Source of the DNA: Isotricha intestinalis
Lineage: Eukaryota > Ciliophora > Litostomatea > Vestibuliferida > Isotrichidae
Reading direction: 5' to 3'
Assembly (NCBI GenBank): GCA_023807065.1
Contig: JAJJLU010004024.1
Span: forward strand, 1 to 20,225
Length of the DNA stretch: 20,225 nucleotides
The notes below the pieces were generated by a model that ran no database searches, was not told the origin of the DNA, and was given only the letters and a program-made list of their open reading frames with translations. The translations under genes and the position numbers were made by a program. This document shows positions 18,780 through 20,225 of this stretch, one piece after another (position 1 is the first letter of the stretch; every line of letters starts with the position of its first letter).

Positions 18780-20225
18780 ATGGAATTAAAAATAAGAGTT
18801 ATAGAAAATCCTATTGATAAATGGGAATTAAAGTAAAATAAAAATAATATTTAAGAGTATTGAATAAAATAATTTGAGTGTGTATAAATTAAAAAAAATA
18901 AAATTAGACTGTTAAAATATTTAATAATAATAATAGGAAGTATAATAAAAAAATAATAATATAAGTGTGTAAGATATTTAAATGATAAATAAGGATGTAA
19001 AAATAAAATTTAAAAATAGTATGTATAAATAAAATAATGAATAAGAAAGTAAATAGAAGAATAAAATAAGTTCGTAAATAATAAAAATAAAAAAGTGGGT
19101 AAAAAATAAATAAAAAAAGAAAGTAAATATAAAGAATTAAAAATAAAAGGGAGTAATTAAATAATTAAAAATAAATAGGAAGTAAAATATTATTAAAAAT
19201 AAAGAAAGTAAATAAAAAATAAAAATAAGGAAGTAAAAATAATAATAAATTATTAGCCAGTAATATAATATTATTAATTAATTATAGTTTGTAATATAAT
19301 ATCTTTAATTAATTATAGCAAGTAATATAATATTATTAATTAATTATAGTTTGTAATATAATATCATTAATTAATTATAGATAGTAATATAATATTAATA
19401 ATGAATTAGGGAGTAATATATATTATTAATAATGAATTATAGGAAGTAATATATATAATAATTAATTATAGGAAGTAATATAATATTAATAATGAATTAG
19501 GGAGTAATATAATATTATTAATAATGAATTATAGGAAGTAATATATATTGTTAATTAATTATAGGAAGTTATAAAATATTATTCATTAATTATAGATAGT
19601 AATATAATATCATTAATTAATTATAGATAGAAAAATAATATTATTAATTAATTATAGTGGATAAGAAAATATTATTAATTAATTATAGGGAGTAATATAA
19701 TATTATTAATTAATTATAGTGTGTAATATAATATTATTAATTAATTATAGAAAGTAATATAATATTATTAATTAATTATGGATGTAAAATAATATATTAT
19801 TAATTATAGATAGTAATATAACATTAATAATGAATTATAGGGAGTAATATAATATTATTAATAATGAATTTAGTGTGTAATATAATATTATTAATTATTT
19901 ATAGATAGTAATATAATATTATTAATTAATTATAGATTGTAATATAATATTATTATTAATTATAGGATGTAATATAATATTATTAATTAATTATAGGGAG
20001 TAATATGATATCCTTAATTAATTATAGACAGTAATATATTATTATTAATTAATTATAGGAAGTAATATTTTTTTAATTAATTATAGAGAGTAATATAGTA
20101 TCTTTTTTATTTTTGATTGTTAATTTTTTAATAATTTAAAAGTGTGTGTTTATTTCTTCTTTTATTTTAGTATGTAATATTTATTTAAATTTTTGAATGT
20201 AATTTTATTATTTATATTATAGGAT
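18780..20225 (+). CDS. Gene apparently split into single-codon exons (partial, runs off the end)
   Basis: An ATG at 18780 opens 53 coding bases (MELKIRVIENPIDKWEL plus AA). A spacer at 18833-18855 follows, then a lone A (18856) that completes Lys, then a spacer at 18857-18878. After that, triplets alternate with 21-31 nt spacers. Triplets start at 18879, 18908, 18937, 18966, 18994, 19020, 19046, 19071, 19096, 19120, 19150, 19179, 19205, 19230, 19257, 19288, 19319, 19350, 19381, 19410, 19443, 19472, 19501, 19535, 19565, 19596, 19627, 19658, 19689, 19720, 19751, 19781, 19810, 19841, 19874, 19905, 19936, 19966, 19997, 20028, 20059, 20087, 20116, 20143, 20171, 20196 and 20223. All 47 are sense codons. 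The joined protein (65 residues so far) starts its split part CTECDYKFWKGEKEP and has Cys at 19, 22, 48, 53 and 62 (a CxxC pair first) and Trp at 16, 27 and 46. Both other phases hit stops. Family not recognised. Spacers mostly run GT to AG; RNA splicing or DNA excision is inferred. Confidence 0.62.
18833..19256 (+). other. Proximal spacers 1-16: heterogeneous 21-27 nt GT-AG segments
   Basis: Sixteen A/T spacers, every one beginning GT (mostly GTAAA, GTATA or GTTAA) and ending AG (AAG or TAG). Their interiors differ in sequence and length, so they are not copies of one repeat, yet the interval between them is always exactly 3 nt after the second spacer. They are about half the length of the normal introns in this window. 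Confidence 0.75.
19260..20089 (+). repeat. Tandem ~31-nt units: conserved 28-nt spacer plus variable triplet
   Basis: Twenty-seven units (spacers 17-43). The typical spacer is 28 nt, starting GTAATATAATAT and ending TTAATTAATTATAG; a variant ends AATGAATTATAG or AATGAATTAG, and lengths range from 25 to 31 nt. Only the 3 bases between units vary freely (CCA, TTT, CAA, ATA, GGA, GAA, TGG, TGT, AAA, GAT and others). Units starting at 19630 and 19661 have lost the GT start (GAAAA, ATAAG) and the one at 19754 ends ATG, without change in the 3-nt phase. The variable-triplet/constant-spacer pattern is the reverse of what neutral minisatellite drift gives. Confidence 0.85.
20090..20222 (+). other. 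Distal spacers 44-48: T-rich 22-26 nt segments
   Basis: The homogeneous repeat stops but the triplet/spacer design continues with T-rich spacers: 20090-20115, 20119-20142, 20146-20170, 20174-20195 and 20199-20222. All begin GT; three end AG and two (20115, 20195) end TTTTTG. The intervening triplets are ATT, TGT, TAT and AAT, and the window stops exactly after the next, GAT. Confidence 0.6.

Noticed and set aside
19260..20089. Telomere or subtelomeric satellite, or CRISPR-like array
   Set aside because: No G-rich telomere word is present. CRISPR spacers would be 26-40 nt and unique, with repeats constant; here the variable part is only 3 nt and the outer units are unrelated in sequence.
19260..20089. 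TA-bounded excised segments (Paramecium-type IES)
   Set aside because: Cutting TA to TA within GTA...TAG units would leave 7-nt remnants, not codons, and many spacers end AAG with no TA at that end. A GT-AG boundary fits all but five spacers.

Overview
The window looks like nuclear DNA of a very AT-rich unicellular eukaryote. Two genes carry short GT-AG introns (47 and 54 nt) whose removal restores textbook proteins. Intact genes end in TAA or TAG and carry no in-frame stops, so the standard code applies to them. The protein content (Asn-rich tails, a calcyphosine-like EF-hand protein, a two-pass membrane protein of a type I associate with ciliates, BspA/DUF285-type leucine-rich repeats, a bacterial-looking quinone reductase) suggests an anaerobic or host-associated protist, possibly a ciliate. 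That placement is inference.

Layout. 1-2866: decayed coding sequence, chiefly a broken BspA-like repeat gene, plus a GC-richer island near 2561-2670. 2867-3889 (-): intact zinc-free quinone oxidoreductase, probably of bacterial origin. 4876-5750 (-): ubiquitin-specific protease pseudogene. 6960-8546 (-): two-pass membrane protein. 9494-10249 (-): two-exon ubiquitin-conjugating enzyme of the UBE2H/UBC8 type. 11218-12639 (-): RING-finger protein. 12795-13462 (+): two-exon calcyphosine-like protein. 13751-15619 (-): large Asn-rich protein with a conserved-looking N-terminus. 15620-18779: AT-rich DNA with relics and a 71-nt hairpin.

The striking part is 18780-20225 (+). An 18-codon open start runs into an array in which single nucleotide triplets alternate with 21-31 nt spacers, 43 of 48 of which begin GT and end AG. 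All 47 triplets are sense codons. They are far GC-richer than the spacers and show coding-like position bias (GC in 20, 17 and 3 of 47 at positions 1, 2 and 3). Joining them in phase gives a continuous cysteine-containing protein that runs off the window end. Read literally, this is a gene whose exons are single codons. The central spacers are near-identical 28-mers, while those at both ends are unrelated in sequence but keep the same design, which argues against an ordinary satellite. Whether removal happens at RNA level (ultra-short introns) or DNA level (excised germline segments) cannot be told from sequence.

The intact genes include ubiquitin-pathway parts (an E2, a RING protein and a dead deubiquitinase) but there is no operon logic; they are separately transcribed, with one divergent pair (RING protein and EF-hand protein).
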